Below are positions 26,602-34,577 of a DNA stretch of 54,034 nt, piece by piece. The stretch is from Gammaproteobacteria bacterium (GTDB taxonomy: Bacteria > Pseudomonadota > Gammaproteobacteria > HK1). The notes under the pieces were generated by a model, which worked only from the letters and a program-made list of their open reading frames with translations, ran no database searches and had not been told where the DNA came from. Every line of letters begins with the position of its first letter. Position 1 is the stretch's first letter. The position numbers were made by a program, and so were the translations under genes. Location of the stretch: NCBI GenBank assembly GCA_009937425.1, contig JAACFO010000015.1, positions 1 through 54,034 on the forward strand. The letters run 5' to 3'.

Positions 26602-27390
26602 GTGCGAATTCTCGCCAACGATCTGCACGTCAATTGCCAGTTTTCGGGGCCCGACCAGGCGCCCCTGGTGGTGCTCAGCCACTCCCTGGCATCCAGCGGA
26701 GTGATGTGGGAGCAGCAGGTGCCGGCGCTCGTGGATGGGTACCGGGTTCTGCGTTACGACACCCGTGGCCATGGAGGCAGCGATGCTCCGGCGGGCCCCT
26801 ATACGCTGGATGAGCTGGGCGACGATGTTATTGCCATGCTGGATACGCTGGAGATCGAGCGCGTCCACTGGGTGGGACTCTCCATGGGCGGCATAGTTGG
26901 CCAGAATTTGGCGATTCGTTTCCCTCAGCGTCTGGTTTCCCTTGTGCTTTGCGACACGACCAGCCGAGTTCCTGAGCAAGCCAGGCCGGTCTGGGACGAG
27001 CGTATCGCCATAGCCGAGAAAAGCGGCATGCAGCCGCTGTGCGCCGACACCATGGAGCGCTGGTTCACACCGTCATTTGTCGTGACGGATAGTCCGGAAT
27101 TGCAAACTATTCGCGAGCAATTCCTTTATACCCCGACCTCGGGATATGTGGGCTGTTGTCAGGCGATACGCGAACTGGACTACACCGATCGACTCTCGGA
27201 AATCGCACTTCCGGTGCAGTTGATCGTAGGTGCTGACGATCCGACGACCCCGCCCGACGCATCGCGAGTCATCCAGCAACAAATCCAAGGCTCTTCTCTG
27301 ACCGTTATCGAAGACGGTTCTCACCTTTGCAATGTCGAACAGCCCGAGGCATTCAATCGCGCGCTACTCGAATTTCTGGAAAGCGTGTGA
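26602..27390 (+). CDS. 3-oxoadipate enol-lactonase-like alpha/beta hydrolase
   Basis: About 262 aa. SHSLASSGVMWEQQVPAL is followed by RYDTRGHGGSDAPAGPYTLDELGDDV, the nucleophile elbow VGLSMGGIVGQ, an acid in IVGADDPTTPPDAS and the catalytic His in EDGSHLCNVEQPEAFN. This string is typical of PcaD, which opens 3-oxoadipate enol-lactone in the beta-ketoadipate pathway. No other pca genes are present, so related esterase or lactonase roles are possible. GTG at 26602 was chosen because GGAGGAGG lies just upstream; the frame stays open 48 codons further. The next gene starts within its stop codon (GTGA). Confidence 0.86.
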   Translation: MRILANDLHVNCQFSGPDQAPLVVLSHSLASSGVMWEQQVPALVDGYRVLRYDTRGHGGSDAPAGPYTLDELGDDVIAMLDTLEIERVHWVGLSMGGIVGQNLAIRFPQRLVSLVLCDTTSRVPEQARPVWDERIAIAEKSGMQPLCADTMERWFTPSFVVTDSPELQTIREQFLYTPTSGYVGCCQAIRELDYTDRLSEIALPVQLIVGADDPTTPPDASRVIQQQIQGSSLTVIEDGSHLCNVEQPEAFNRALLEFLESV

Positions 27391-27824
27391 CACGAGCCGT
27401 TTCACGCACTCGGCCCCAGGATGTTTCGCCACTGGAACCGGCAGAATTCGGAATTGCGTTTCAGCTGGCGCTGGACGCCGGTCAGAGTTCGGATAACGCA
27501 AGTTCGTCGTCGCCCTACGAGCGTGCCAGCTTCGCCCTGAAAGGGTATTTCGCCGATCGAACGGACACGTTTGTGAGCGCGGACGTTCGATTCCAGGCTC
27601 TGATGGATTTGTATACACGGGACATTCTGGTTGACTGGGTCCGGTTCGGCAGCGGCGGCTCGGTGCGCACGGAGATTCACCCGGCGGTGCTGGACGTGGC
27701 CAGTCGTTTGCGCTTGTCCAGCAATGGAAAGTTTCCAGTGCGGAAGTTTCTCGAAGATGTTACGCAAACGGCGAGACGCAACTACGCCGATTTGGATCAG
27801 TGGCCGCTCGGCGATTTTTCTTGA
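27387..27824 (+). CDS. Hypothetical protein coupled to the PcaD-like hydrolase
   Basis: I do not recognise this family. About 145 aa, soluble, no signal peptide or membrane helix. Notable stretches are a Ser-rich segment (GQSSDNASSSSPYERASF), DLYTRDILVDWVRFGSGG and a basic C-terminal helix (KFLEDVTQTARRNYADLD). The GTG at 27387 overlaps the hydrolase stop codon as GTGA, so it is translated with the hydrolase. Coupling suggests a shared function, but this is inference. It is convergent with hslO. Confidence 0.65.
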   Translation: MTRAVSRTRPQDVSPLEPAEFGIAFQLALDAGQSSDNASSSSPYERASFALKGYFADRTDTFVSADVRFQALMDLYTRDILVDWVRFGSGGSVRTEIHPAVLDVASRLRLSSNGKFPVRKFLEDVTQTARRNYADLDQWPLGDFS

Positions 27825-27851
27825 GCTTCCTTGTTCGGGAAGGTGGCTGAT

Positions 27852-28754
27852 TCAATGGCGCGTCGGCTGGAGGTCGTGCTGGTCGGCGGCGAAAACTTGC
27901 GCCACATCGACTGCATCAAAACTGAAATCCGCGTTGCAAAACTCGCAACTGACGCTTACCTGTTTGCGTTCTTCGATCAACGAATCGAGATCGTCGCGTC
28001 CGAGGGCGCGTAGAACCTCCGTGACCTTCTCGCGGGAACAGCTGCACAGAAATCGCCAGTCTTCTCCGCGGTACAGCCGTACTGGCCGGGCACCATTAAT
28101 GCGCGCAAGCAGATCCGCAACATCCAGTTCCAGTAGATCGCGCGGGTTGATGGCGTTCGCGTGCTCCACGCTTTGCCGCCAGGCGTCGCCCGTTGCCTTG
28201 CCGGGGTCGAGCCAGGAATTCTCGTGGACCGCTTCTGGAATTCGCTGTAACAACAGTCCGGCTATGCGCCGTTCCTCGACCGCCAGCCACAGGCGGGTAG
28301 GAAGCTGTTCGGATTGGCTGAAATAGCTGCGCAGGGATTGGGACAGGCCGCTACCCTGCAACTCGATAATTCCCTGATAGCGTTCGCGGCCTTTGCCGGG
28401 GTCGATGGTGATGGCCAGGCGGCCGTTACCGAGGAGCTCCGCGAGGCGTGCGCCCTGCAACTCCCCCTTCCAGCGGGCCAACCCGCGCAAGGTCCCATTG
28501 GCGGTAGCCTCTGCGATGAGAAGACGTAGACCGCCGTCGCCGCTTGCCTGGATGCTGAGGGCGCCGTCGAATTTTATCGTTGCCGACAACAGTGCTGCCG
28601 CGGATACGGCTTCGCCCAGTATGGTGCGCACCACCGGTGGATAGTCGTGCCGGCTGGCCAGCTCTTGCCACGATTTGTCGAGGTAGACCAGTTGACCGCG
28701 TACATTGCAGCCCTCGACAACGAAACGGTAAAGACTATCGTTATCGGGCTTCAT
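27852..28754 (-). CDS. hslO: Hsp33 redox-regulated chaperone
   Basis: 300 aa. The N-terminal half holds the fold motif LGEAVSAAALLSATIKFDGALSIQ and GNGRLAITIDPGKG. The C-terminal zinc switch shows CSC in FLCSCSREKV and CEFC in VSCEFCNADF, the four Cys that bind zinc when reduced and form two disulfides under oxidative stress. Cytoplasmic holdase, active in oxidising and unfolding conditions. It follows the methyltransferase-like gene by 46 bp on the same strand. Confidence 0.96.
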   Translation of the reverse strand: MKPDNDSLYRFVVEGCNVRGQLVYLDKSWQELASRHDYPPVVRTILGEAVSAAALLSATIKFDGALSIQASGDGGLRLLIAEATANGTLRGLARWKGELQGARLAELLGNGRLAITIDPGKGRERYQGIIELQGSGLSQSLRSYFSQSEQLPTRLWLAVEERRIAGLLLQRIPEAVHENSWLDPGKATGDAWRQSVEHANAINPRDLLELDVADLLARINGARPVRLYRGEDWRFLCSCSREKVTEVLRALGRDDLDSLIEERKQVSVSCEFCNADFSFDAVDVAQVFAADQHDLQPTRH

Positions 28755-28800
28755 GGGTATGGTTGCCGCGCGGCGGGGACCCGCGCATTATTTCGACACC

Positions 28801-29433
28801 TCAGTTGTAGCTGAATAGAAACTCCTGCATCTCGTCGCCAAGAAGAAATGAATGCAGAAGGCGAAAGCCCGGCATCATGCTTTCCAGCGCGGTAGGCGAG
28901 AAGCGTGGATTCAAAATGCTCTGGCTGTCGATTACGCCGCGGTAACGCAAGCGCCCGCGCTCGGTCATGCTAATCCGCGCCGGCTCACTCGGAATCATCG
29001 TGCCCGTGCACGCAGTCAGGAATAACAGTGTACCCGGGCGGCAGGAGCGCGCAATGCGTGACATCAACGATTCGATGGTTGTGCGTTCCATGTAGCTGAA
29101 GAGATCCCAGCCGAGCACCAGGTCAAAGCGCGCCGAGTCTTCATAACTCAGAGCAGCGGCAATTGCCGCGGTAACGTCGTCATCCTCGGCATCGTCGCTT
29201 TTCCCACGCTTGCGCGGTTCAATGAAAAAACGATACAGATCTTCCAGGTGAAATGTGCACGAACTGCGGGAAAAGAATGCCACGGTGGATTTCGCAGGCG
29301 CGCCGAGATCCAGGACCCGGCACTTGCCGGGTCCCAGGAACTGTTGCGAGAAAATGCCGACACTGGGCGAATTGAAGTCCAGGTTCGTCGGGCACTTGTC
29401 CTCGACGATCTCGTTGCGCGAGGCCAGGGCCAT
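28801..29433 (-). CDS. SAM-dependent methyltransferase-like protein
   Basis: 210 aa with a class I methyltransferase layout. Motif I is CRVLDLGAPAKSTVAFF, unusually without the GxGxG run. A motif II-like acidic region, a segment FDLVLGWDLFSYMERTTIESLMSRIARSCRPG resembling motifs IV-V, and a late beta strand pair FRLLHSFLL...EFLFSYN follow. The insert KRGKSDDAEDDD is highly charged. Weak glycine loops make a non-catalytic role possible. It lies 11 bp after bactofilin and 46 bp before hslO, in what looks like one transcription unit. Confidence 0.72.
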   Translation of the reverse strand: MALASRNEIVEDKCPTNLDFNSPSVGIFSQQFLGPGKCRVLDLGAPAKSTVAFFSRSSCTFHLEDLYRFFIEPRKRGKSDDAEDDDVTAAIAAALSYEDSARFDLVLGWDLFSYMERTTIESLMSRIARSCRPGTLLFLTACTGTMIPSEPARISMTERGRLRYRGVIDSQSILNPRFSPTALESMMPGFRLLHSFLLGDEMQEFLFSYN

Positions 29434-29444
29434 GTGTGACCCAG

Positions 29445-29981
29445 CTACTGCTGGCCGGGCGCCTTGCCCAGCCCGGCACCGGTGGAGAGGTCGCTACCGC
29501 CTCCCGCCGCCGACTTGATATCGGCAATCTTCTCGTTCCTGCTGGAGCTCCCGGAAGTGCGCGCCACGCTCGGTTCCACATCCATGTCGATGGAACCCTT
29601 GAACTTACAACCGTCCTCCAGGGTTACGCGGGGTGAAACGATGTTGCCGCGCACATTGCCGGAGGCCTGAACGACAACCTGTTCGTCACCCTTCAGGTCG
29701 CCCTCCACTTTTCCTTCGACAAATATTACACGCGCGTCGACGGTCGCGTTTATTTGACCTTCCTTACCTATGGTCAATACGTTGTCACTCAAGTTCACGG
29801 TGCCTTCCACGCGACCTTCGATGCGCACGTCCTCGTTACCGGTGACGTCGCCGCTGATCTGAATCGATGGCCCGATGGTGGCCGCCGTGCGGCTACGGGT
29901 CGTGGTGGAGAGCATGCTCTGCTCGCTGCTGTGGATCATCGGCTCGGTGCGGCCGTCTTCGGGCTCGGATTTCTTAAACAT
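29445..29981 (-). CDS. Bactofilin (polymer-forming cytoskeletal protein)
   Basis: 178 aa. The central DUF583/bactofilin beta-helix runs from TIGPSIQISGDVTGNEDVRIEG through GRVEGTVNLSDNVLTIGKEGQI to FKGSIDMDVEP, with the regular short beta repeats of the family. The N- and C-terminal tails are polar and probably disordered. Bactofilins assemble without nucleotides into filaments at the membrane that shape cells or place enzymes. A good ribosome binding site (GGGAGGA) precedes ATG at 29981. It heads the run bactofilin, methyltransferase-like protein, hslO. Confidence 0.94.
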   Translation of the reverse strand: MFKKSEPEDGRTEPMIHSSEQSMLSTTTRSRTAATIGPSIQISGDVTGNEDVRIEGRVEGTVNLSDNVLTIGKEGQINATVDARVIFVEGKVEGDLKGDEQVVVQASGNVRGNIVSPRVTLEDGCKFKGSIDMDVEPSVARTSGSSSRNEKIADIKSAAGGGSDLSTGAGLGKAPGQQ

Positions 29982-30318
29982 AGTGATTCCTCCCGGGGGC
30001 CGAAAAATGGCCGTGATCCGTCCCCCGACATTTTTTCAATCCGCCGCCCCGTCGCCCGCCAGTTCCCGCTCCATGCAGAGAATGGCCGACTGACTTCCAT
30101 GGCCCTGGGAAGGTGGCCAGGTGGACGGCAATGGGTTTCCGCCAGGCAATTATAGGCGTTTCCCGGGCCCATGACTGGAATTACCGCACCAGGCCCGTCG
30201 CGACGCACCGGGACCGCCCCCCCCCCGGGCAGGCGACCGTCGGTGGGCGGCCCTGACGATACCGCGGAGCGCGTCGGCGGGGGATAATAGCCCCTGGACG
30301 GGCGGCGGGAAGCCGAAT
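29982..30318. other. Intergenic region (337 bp) between divergent bactofilin and glutaredoxin-like genes
   Basis: No gene is supported here. The left part must hold the bactofilin ribosome binding site and promoter; the right part the promoter for the glutaredoxin-like operon. GC-rich, with a run of ten C at 30217-30226. I cannot place -10/-35 boxes with confidence. Confidence 0.6.
30217..30226. repeat. Homopolymer tract of ten cytosines
   Basis: Ten consecutive C bases, followed by GGG. The tract is 93 bp upstream of the glutaredoxin-like gene, in the divergent promoter region shared with bactofilin. Such a length is prone to strand slippage, so its length may vary between cells, or the assembled length may be wrong. 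Confidence 0.85.
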
Positions 30319-30558
30319 ATGCAGCTCACTCTTTACGTTCGCCGCGACTGTCACCTGTGCGCGGAGATGCACAGGGACCTGCTGGCGCTGGAGTCGGCGC
30401 AGGCATTCACCCTCGAGCTGGTGGACATCGATTCCGACGCCGAGCTGGTGGCACGCTACGGGCACAAGGTGCCGGTGCTGATAGGCGAGGGCGAGGAGAT
30501 CTGTCACTATTTTCTGGATGAGCCCCAGCTGGCTGCGTATTTTAATCGACCACCATGA
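30319..30558 (+). CDS. Glutaredoxin-like small thiol protein
   Basis: 79 aa with a thioredoxin fold. LTLYVRRDCHLC carries a CxxC active site, and VPVLIGEGEEICHYFLDE has the cis-proline and the glutathione-binding type segment. It belongs to the short glutaredoxin-like group (DUF836-like). Likely a cytoplasmic thiol reductant or redox partner. Its stop overlaps the start of the ATL gene (ATGA), giving tight coupling. Confidence 0.88.
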   Translation: MQLTLYVRRDCHLCAEMHRDLLALESAQAFTLELVDIDSDAELVARYGHKVPVLIGEGEEICHYFLDEPQLAAYFNRPP

Positions 30559-30962
30559 GCGACCCCGACGACACGACTTTGCGCGAGGCATCCGTCTACG
30601 AGCGGATCTACGCCATTACCGGCCAGATCCCCCGGGGCCGCCTGGCCAGCTACGGCCAGATTGCCGCCATCGAGGGGCGCTGCACACCACGCATGGTCGG
30701 CTATGCCATGGCCGCGGTCGGCCAGCGTGAAGTTCCCTGGCAACGTGTTATCAACAGTCGCGGCACCGTCAGCGATCGCCGTCACGGCGGCGGCACCAAC
30801 CGTCAGCGCCGGCTGCTGGAGAGCGAGGGCGTGGTATTCGACCGCGCCGGCCGGGTGGATTTCCACATATTCGGTTGGGCCGGGCCGGACTGGGAATGGC
30901 TCGAGGTCAACGGCTTCTACCCCGCACCGGTGCCCGGCCAGGCTGGGCGCAAACTCACATGA
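30555..30962 (+). CDS. Alkyltransferase-like (ATL) MGMT-family DNA-binding protein
   Basis: 135 aa. It has the DNA-binding half of O6-methylguanine methyltransferase: IPRGRLASYGQIAAIEG (18-40), TPRMVGYAMAA (44-54) and VINSRG (65-70). Where MGMT has the active PCHR, this protein has PWQR at 61-64, so it cannot transfer the alkyl group. ATL proteins bind O6-alkylguanine, flip it out and hand the lesion to nucleotide excision repair. It overlaps both neighbours by ATGA-type junctions. Confidence 0.92.
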   Translation: MSDPDDTTLREASVYERIYAITGQIPRGRLASYGQIAAIEGRCTPRMVGYAMAAVGQREVPWQRVINSRGTVSDRRHGGGTNRQRRLLESEGVVFDRAGRVDFHIFGWAGPDWEWLEVNGFYPAPVPGQAGRKLT

Positions 30963-31474
30963 CCATCAAGCCACCGGGGTCTTGCCTTCGCGACGTGCGC
31001 CGCGCCGATCTTGGAGCGGTGTACGCCATCAACGAGGCTAACCTGCCCCACGTGAACAGTATCAGCCTGGATCGCTTTCAGGGGTTCGTCGCCGAGGCCG
31101 CTTATTTCCGGGTGGCATTGCTCGATGCCCATGTGGCGGGATACTTGGTGGCATTCGCTCCCGGGGCGCCCTACGAAAGCCTCAATTACCGCTGGTTCCA
31201 GGAACGTTACGGGGATTTCATCTACATCGACCGTATCGCGGTGGTCGCGAGCGCCCGCCGGCGTGGTGTCGCCAGCAGTCTCTACCGGGATTTTTTCCGC
31301 TTCGCGGCACCGCGAACGGAGCTCGTTACCTGTGAGGTAAACACCCGTCCGGTGAACGCCGAGTCCCTGGCCTTCCACGAGAGCTTCGGATTCCGGGAGG
31401 TGGGTACCCAGGAGACCGACGGCGGCGCAAAAACCGTATCTTTGATGGCGGTGGAAATGAGCGCACCGGATTAG
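30959..31474 (+). CDS. GNAT-family N-acetyltransferase
   Basis: 171 aa GNAT fold. Motif A with the acetyl-CoA loop is YIDRIAVVASARRRGVASSLY, motif B is SLAFHESFGFREVGTQ. The target is unknown; it could be an amino acid, a small amine or a protein N-terminus. ATG at 30959 overlaps the ATL stop (ATGA). The HAD hydrolase gene starts 6 bp after its stop. All four genes of this run are probably one operon. Confidence 0.9.
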   Translation: MTIKPPGSCLRDVRRADLGAVYAINEANLPHVNSISLDRFQGFVAEAAYFRVALLDAHVAGYLVAFAPGAPYESLNYRWFQERYGDFIYIDRIAVVASARRRGVASSLYRDFFRFAAPRTELVTCEVNTRPVNAESLAFHESFGFREVGTQETDGGAKTVSLMAVEMSAPD

Positions 31475-31480
31475 CAGCCC

Positions 31481-32173
31481 ATGACACTACGCTGCGTAAC
31501 ATTCGATCTCGACGACACGTTGTGGGAGTGCGGGCCGCTGTTGAGCGCCGCGGAGGAGGCATTTTACGACTGGCTCGGATTTAACTATCCGCGTATCTCG
31601 GAGCGCTACTCGCTGGAGGAGCTGGTCAGCCATCGGCGCGGTTATTTTCGGCAATTTCCGGAAATGGAGCACGACTTCACCTATTTGCGCCGACACTGGC
31701 TGCGTAATCTCGCGAAAAGCTTCGGCTACGGCGCGGAACTCGCGGAACGCGGATTTCGCGTCTTCTGGGAACACCGCAATGCCGTGACCTTGTTCGACGA
31801 GGCGCATGTGCTGCTGGACGGCATGCGCGAGCGCTTTGCCGTGGGCGCCATTACCAACGGCAACGCAGACGTTCACCATATCGGTATCGGACATTACTTC
31901 GATTTCGTCATCACGGCGGCGCAAGCAGGGGCCGCTAAACCAAGGCCGGAGATTTTCCATGCGGCCCTGACCGCCGCCGGCGTCGAGGCGGCGCATGCGG
32001 CGCATGTGGGCGACGACCCCGTGCGCGACGTGCACGGTGCTAATGCCGTCGGAATGCGCACCGTGTGGGTTAACGTGAACGCAGTGCCCTGGCCCGGCGG
32101 TCCGCCGCCGGACGCGGAAATCCGTACCCTCGATGAATTGCCACCGGTGCTCGAGCACTGGAGTCGCCGCTAA
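31481..32173 (+). CDS. HAD-superfamily hydrolase (YigB/FMN-phosphatase-like)
   Basis: 230 aa. HAD motif I is VTFDLDDTLWE with the nucleophile Asp and the acid Asp, motif II AITNGNADVH, motif III lysine in AGAAKPRPEIFHAAL and motif IV GDDPVRDVHGANAVG. A helical cap follows motif I (C1 type). Family members dephosphorylate FMN and other small phosphates; YigB in E. coli acts on FMN. The substrate here is inferred, not shown. Confidence 0.9.
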   Translation: MTLRCVTFDLDDTLWECGPLLSAAEEAFYDWLGFNYPRISERYSLEELVSHRRGYFRQFPEMEHDFTYLRRHWLRNLAKSFGYGAELAERGFRVFWEHRNAVTLFDEAHVLLDGMRERFAVGAITNGNADVHHIGIGHYFDFVITAAQAGAAKPRPEIFHAALTAAGVEAAHAAHVGDDPVRDVHGANAVGMRTVWVNVNAVPWPGGPPPDAEIRTLDELPPVLEHWSRR

Positions 32174-32387
32174 CGGATGCGGGGATTCGCGCACCAGCGT
32201 GCGGCACCCGGCCTACACAGGGTTCACCTTTTGCCATAGGCGGTGACGCCATTTCCCGAGGTCATGGGTGGCGAGCGCTTACCCGGCGCTCTGGCGGCGG
32301 TGCGCCCCATGTCTCTATGCTGGCCCTGCGCAAGTGCGCAAATGAAGTCACTCAAGGGAATACACCACAACCAACAAGGAGACTCTC

Positions 32388-32663
32388 ATGATCACTGTCC
32401 GTCACCTCATAGCATGTGCCATCCTGCTGATGGCCGGCATCGTGCACGCCGGTGAACCCGTGAACATCAATACCGCGGATGCCGAGGCCCTCGCCGCGGC
32501 CATCAACGGTGTTGGCGTCAAAAAGGCCCGCGACATCGTCAGTCACCGACAGAAAAATGGACCGTTCGAATCCGTGGACGAACTTGCCCAGGTAAGCGGA
32601 ATCGGAATGCACACCGTCGACGGGAGTCGCGAAAATCTCACGGTGAAAAGCGCCGGCGACTAG
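32388..32663 (+). CDS. ComEA-family helix-hairpin-helix protein
   Basis: 91 aa. A signal peptide (LIACAILLMAGIVHA) is followed by the ComEA HhH core: VNINTADAEALAAAINGVGVKKARDIVSHR and FESVDELAQVSGIGMHTV. This is the short, DNA-binding domain found in competence protein ComEA and in many exported helix-hairpin-helix proteins. AAGGAG lies about ten bases before ATG. DNA binding is expected; a role in natural transformation is possible but no other competence gene is in the window. A large palindrome follows its stop. Confidence 0.93.
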   Translation: MITVRHLIACAILLMAGIVHAGEPVNINTADAEALAAAINGVGVKKARDIVSHRQKNGPFESVDELAQVSGIGMHTVDGSRENLTVKSAGD

Positions 32664-32674
32664 TCCTGTATCTT

Positions 32675-32703
32675 CTCCCTCTCCCCCGGAGGGGGAGAGG
32701 GAG
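32675..32703. terminator. Palindromic GC-rich element between convergent genes (copy 2)
   Basis: CTCCCTCTCCCCC (32675-32687), a GGA loop and GGGGGAGAGGGAG (32691-32703) make a perfect 13-bp stem. No T tract follows in either direction. It sits between the stops of comEA and the convergent murU gene, like the related element at 24587-24618. It may act as a bidirectional terminator or be a dispersed palindrome. Confidence 0.65.
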
Positions 32704-32722
32704 CGGAGTCGTGCCGGGGTTA

Positions 32723-33394
32723 TTAGTCGGGGTCTTTGCGCAGGCGTTTATCGAGCAGCGCGAGACGTTCCGGTGTACCCACATCCCACCATTCGCCGGT
32801 GTAGTGCATGCCGGACAAGCGACCTTCGCGGCAACATTCAAACAGGATGGGTGCGAGGGGAAAGCACCCTTCGGACAACTCGGCGAAGAGCTCCGGGCGG
32901 TACACACCGATACCACTGAAGGTGAGCCGGTGATCCTCGCCGTCGCCCACGCGGGTACCGGCGAGGGTGAAATCTCCCTCGGGATGATGGGCGGGATTGT
33001 CCACGAGTACCAGGTGGGCGAGTGTTTCCAGCGCGTCGGGAAGATTGCTGAACGGAAAGTCGGTCCAGATGTCGGCATTCACCGCTACGAACGGATCGCT
33101 TCCGAGCAGATCCAGGGCGTGGCGAATGCCGCCGCCGGTTTCCAGCGCCTGACCGCCCTCCGCCGAGTACGCGATGGTGGCGCCGAATTCGCGTCCATCG
33201 CCGAGTCTTTGCTCGATCATGGTCCCGTGCCAGGCATGATTGATCACGAACTCGCGAAAGCCTTCGGCCACCAGCGCCTCCACCAAGTGCACGATGAGGG
33301 GTTTGCCGCCGACAGTGAGCAGTGGCTTCGGCACATCGTTGGTTAGTGGCCGCATGCGCTCGCCGCGCCCGGCCGCCAGCAGCATGACCTTCAC
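32723..33394 (-). CDS. murU: Nucleotidyltransferase, likely N-acetylmuramate-1-phosphate uridylyltransferase (MurU)
   Basis: 223 aa. The sugar-nucleotide transferase signature VMLLAAGRGERMRPLTNDVPKPLL is at the N-terminus, with the ALETGGGIRHAL and VAVNADIWTDFP motifs (metal-binding Asp) following. Paired with AmgK, such enzymes convert MurNAc-1-phosphate and UTP to UDP-MurNAc in peptidoglycan recycling. GTG at 33394 overlaps the amgK stop by four bases (GTGA), showing coupling. Without the pairing it could be any hexose-1-phosphate nucleotidyltransferase. Confidence 0.9.
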   Translation of the reverse strand: MKVMLLAAGRGERMRPLTNDVPKPLLTVGGKPLIVHLVEALVAEGFREFVINHAWHGTMIEQRLGDGREFGATIAYSAEGGQALETGGGIRHALDLLGSDPFVAVNADIWTDFPFSNLPDALETLAHLVLVDNPAHHPEGDFTLAGTRVGDGEDHRLTFSGIGVYRPELFAELSEGCFPLAPILFECCREGRLSGMHYTGEWWDVGTPERLALLDKRLRKDPD

Positions 33395-34422
33395 GGACCG
33401 TGATTCTCACTGTCACGGAGAATCTGCTCGCTGCGCTCCTGCAGCTTTGCCGTCACACCCAGATCCTCCAGAAGTTTGCCCAGTTCCGCCAACTGCGGTT
33501 GGCGCCCGCATTCGTCTGCCAGGTAACGAAGTGTCAACGGTATATCCCGCAGATAGTCGGTTTTGCCGTCGCGATAGTAGAGCCGGCAAAAGATGCCTGC
33601 GATCTTGAGATGCCGTTGCGCACCGACAATGTCAGTGTCTTTCAAAAATTCGGCGGTACTGGCAGCTATTGGAATTCCCCGGGAAAGTGCGTCACGATGG
33701 TAGCCGAGCATCCAATCCTCGACACGCTCCCGGGGCCACTCCACATAAACATCGCGCAACAAACTAACTAGGTCATATGCCGCCGGCCCAGCCACAGCGT
33801 CCTGAAAATCCAGTACACCCGGATTACGTTCGAGCGTGCGCATGAGATTACGCGAGTGATAATCGCGATGCACGAATACGCGTGGTTGCTGGTTGAATCG
33901 AGTCGCTAGAAAGTGAAAGCATTTCGACAGAATGTCGGCCGAACTTCCAGTCGTGTCGACACCCAGGTGTCTGCGCAAAAACCATTCATTGAACAACGCC
34001 AGCTCCTGCATCACGAGCCCGGTATCGTATTCGGGTACGGCATCGGCGGGCACGCCTACCTGCATAGTGAGTAGCGCCTCGAGGGCGTCAGCATAAAGTG
34101 CGGACGCGCTGTCGTCGTCGAGTTCGTCCAGATAACTACGATTGCCGAGATCTTCCAGCAGCAAGAATCCGGAATCCAGGTCCCGCGCGTGAATAACAGG
34201 AACGTGCACGCCAGCCTTCTCGAGAAGGGCGCTCACGGCAACATAGGGCCGGCAATCCTCGCTTTCCGGGGGTGCATCCATGAGTACCATCGACGCATCC
34301 TGCCCGCGAACACGAAAGTAGCGGCGGAAGCTGGCATCGGTGGAAGCCGGGCGTAAATCCGCACTCTCTACCCCGAGTGTGCTCTGAACCCACCGGCGGG
34401 CCCGGTCGAGGCGTTCGGTCAT
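33391..34422 (-). CDS. amgK: Phosphotransferase, likely anomeric MurNAc/GlcNAc kinase (AmgK)
   Basis: About 343 aa, with the aminoglycoside-phosphotransferase-like kinase fold: STDASFRRYFRV, GFLLLEDLGNRSYLDEL, the catalytic loop VFVHRDYHSRNLM and the metal-binding VLDFQDAVAGPAAYDLVSLL. AmgK phosphorylates MurNAc at C1, supplying MurU and bypassing de novo UDP-MurNAc synthesis, which is the target of fosfomycin. ATG at 34422 was taken; an ATG at 34470 is also in frame and neither has an obvious ribosome site. It is divergent from the yrbG/kdsD side. Confidence 0.92.
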   Translation of the reverse strand: MTERLDRARRWVQSTLGVESADLRPASTDASFRRYFRVRGQDASMVLMDAPPESEDCRPYVAVSALLEKAGVHVPVIHARDLDSGFLLLEDLGNRSYLDELDDDSASALYADALEALLTMQVGVPADAVPEYDTGLVMQELALFNEWFLRRHLGVDTTGSSADILSKCFHFLATRFNQQPRVFVHRDYHSRNLMRTLERNPGVLDFQDAVAGPAAYDLVSLLRDVYVEWPRERVEDWMLGYHRDALSRGIPIAASTAEFLKDTDIVGAQRHLKIAGIFCRLYYRDGKTDYLRDIPLTLRYLADECGRQPQLAELGKLLEDLGVTAKLQERSEQILRDSENHGP

Positions 34423-34577
34423 CGGATCACTGATCGTGCAGAAGCCTTCGGTCCAGCTTAGCACGCGCATGGGATCAATTTTCGCATCCCCTGGTTTTTC
34501 GCTACCATGCGACGCGCGAGGGTGATGCAGAGATCCGCCCGTCGTGGTTTGGGAACAATTTTGGAGAACACGAGCCG

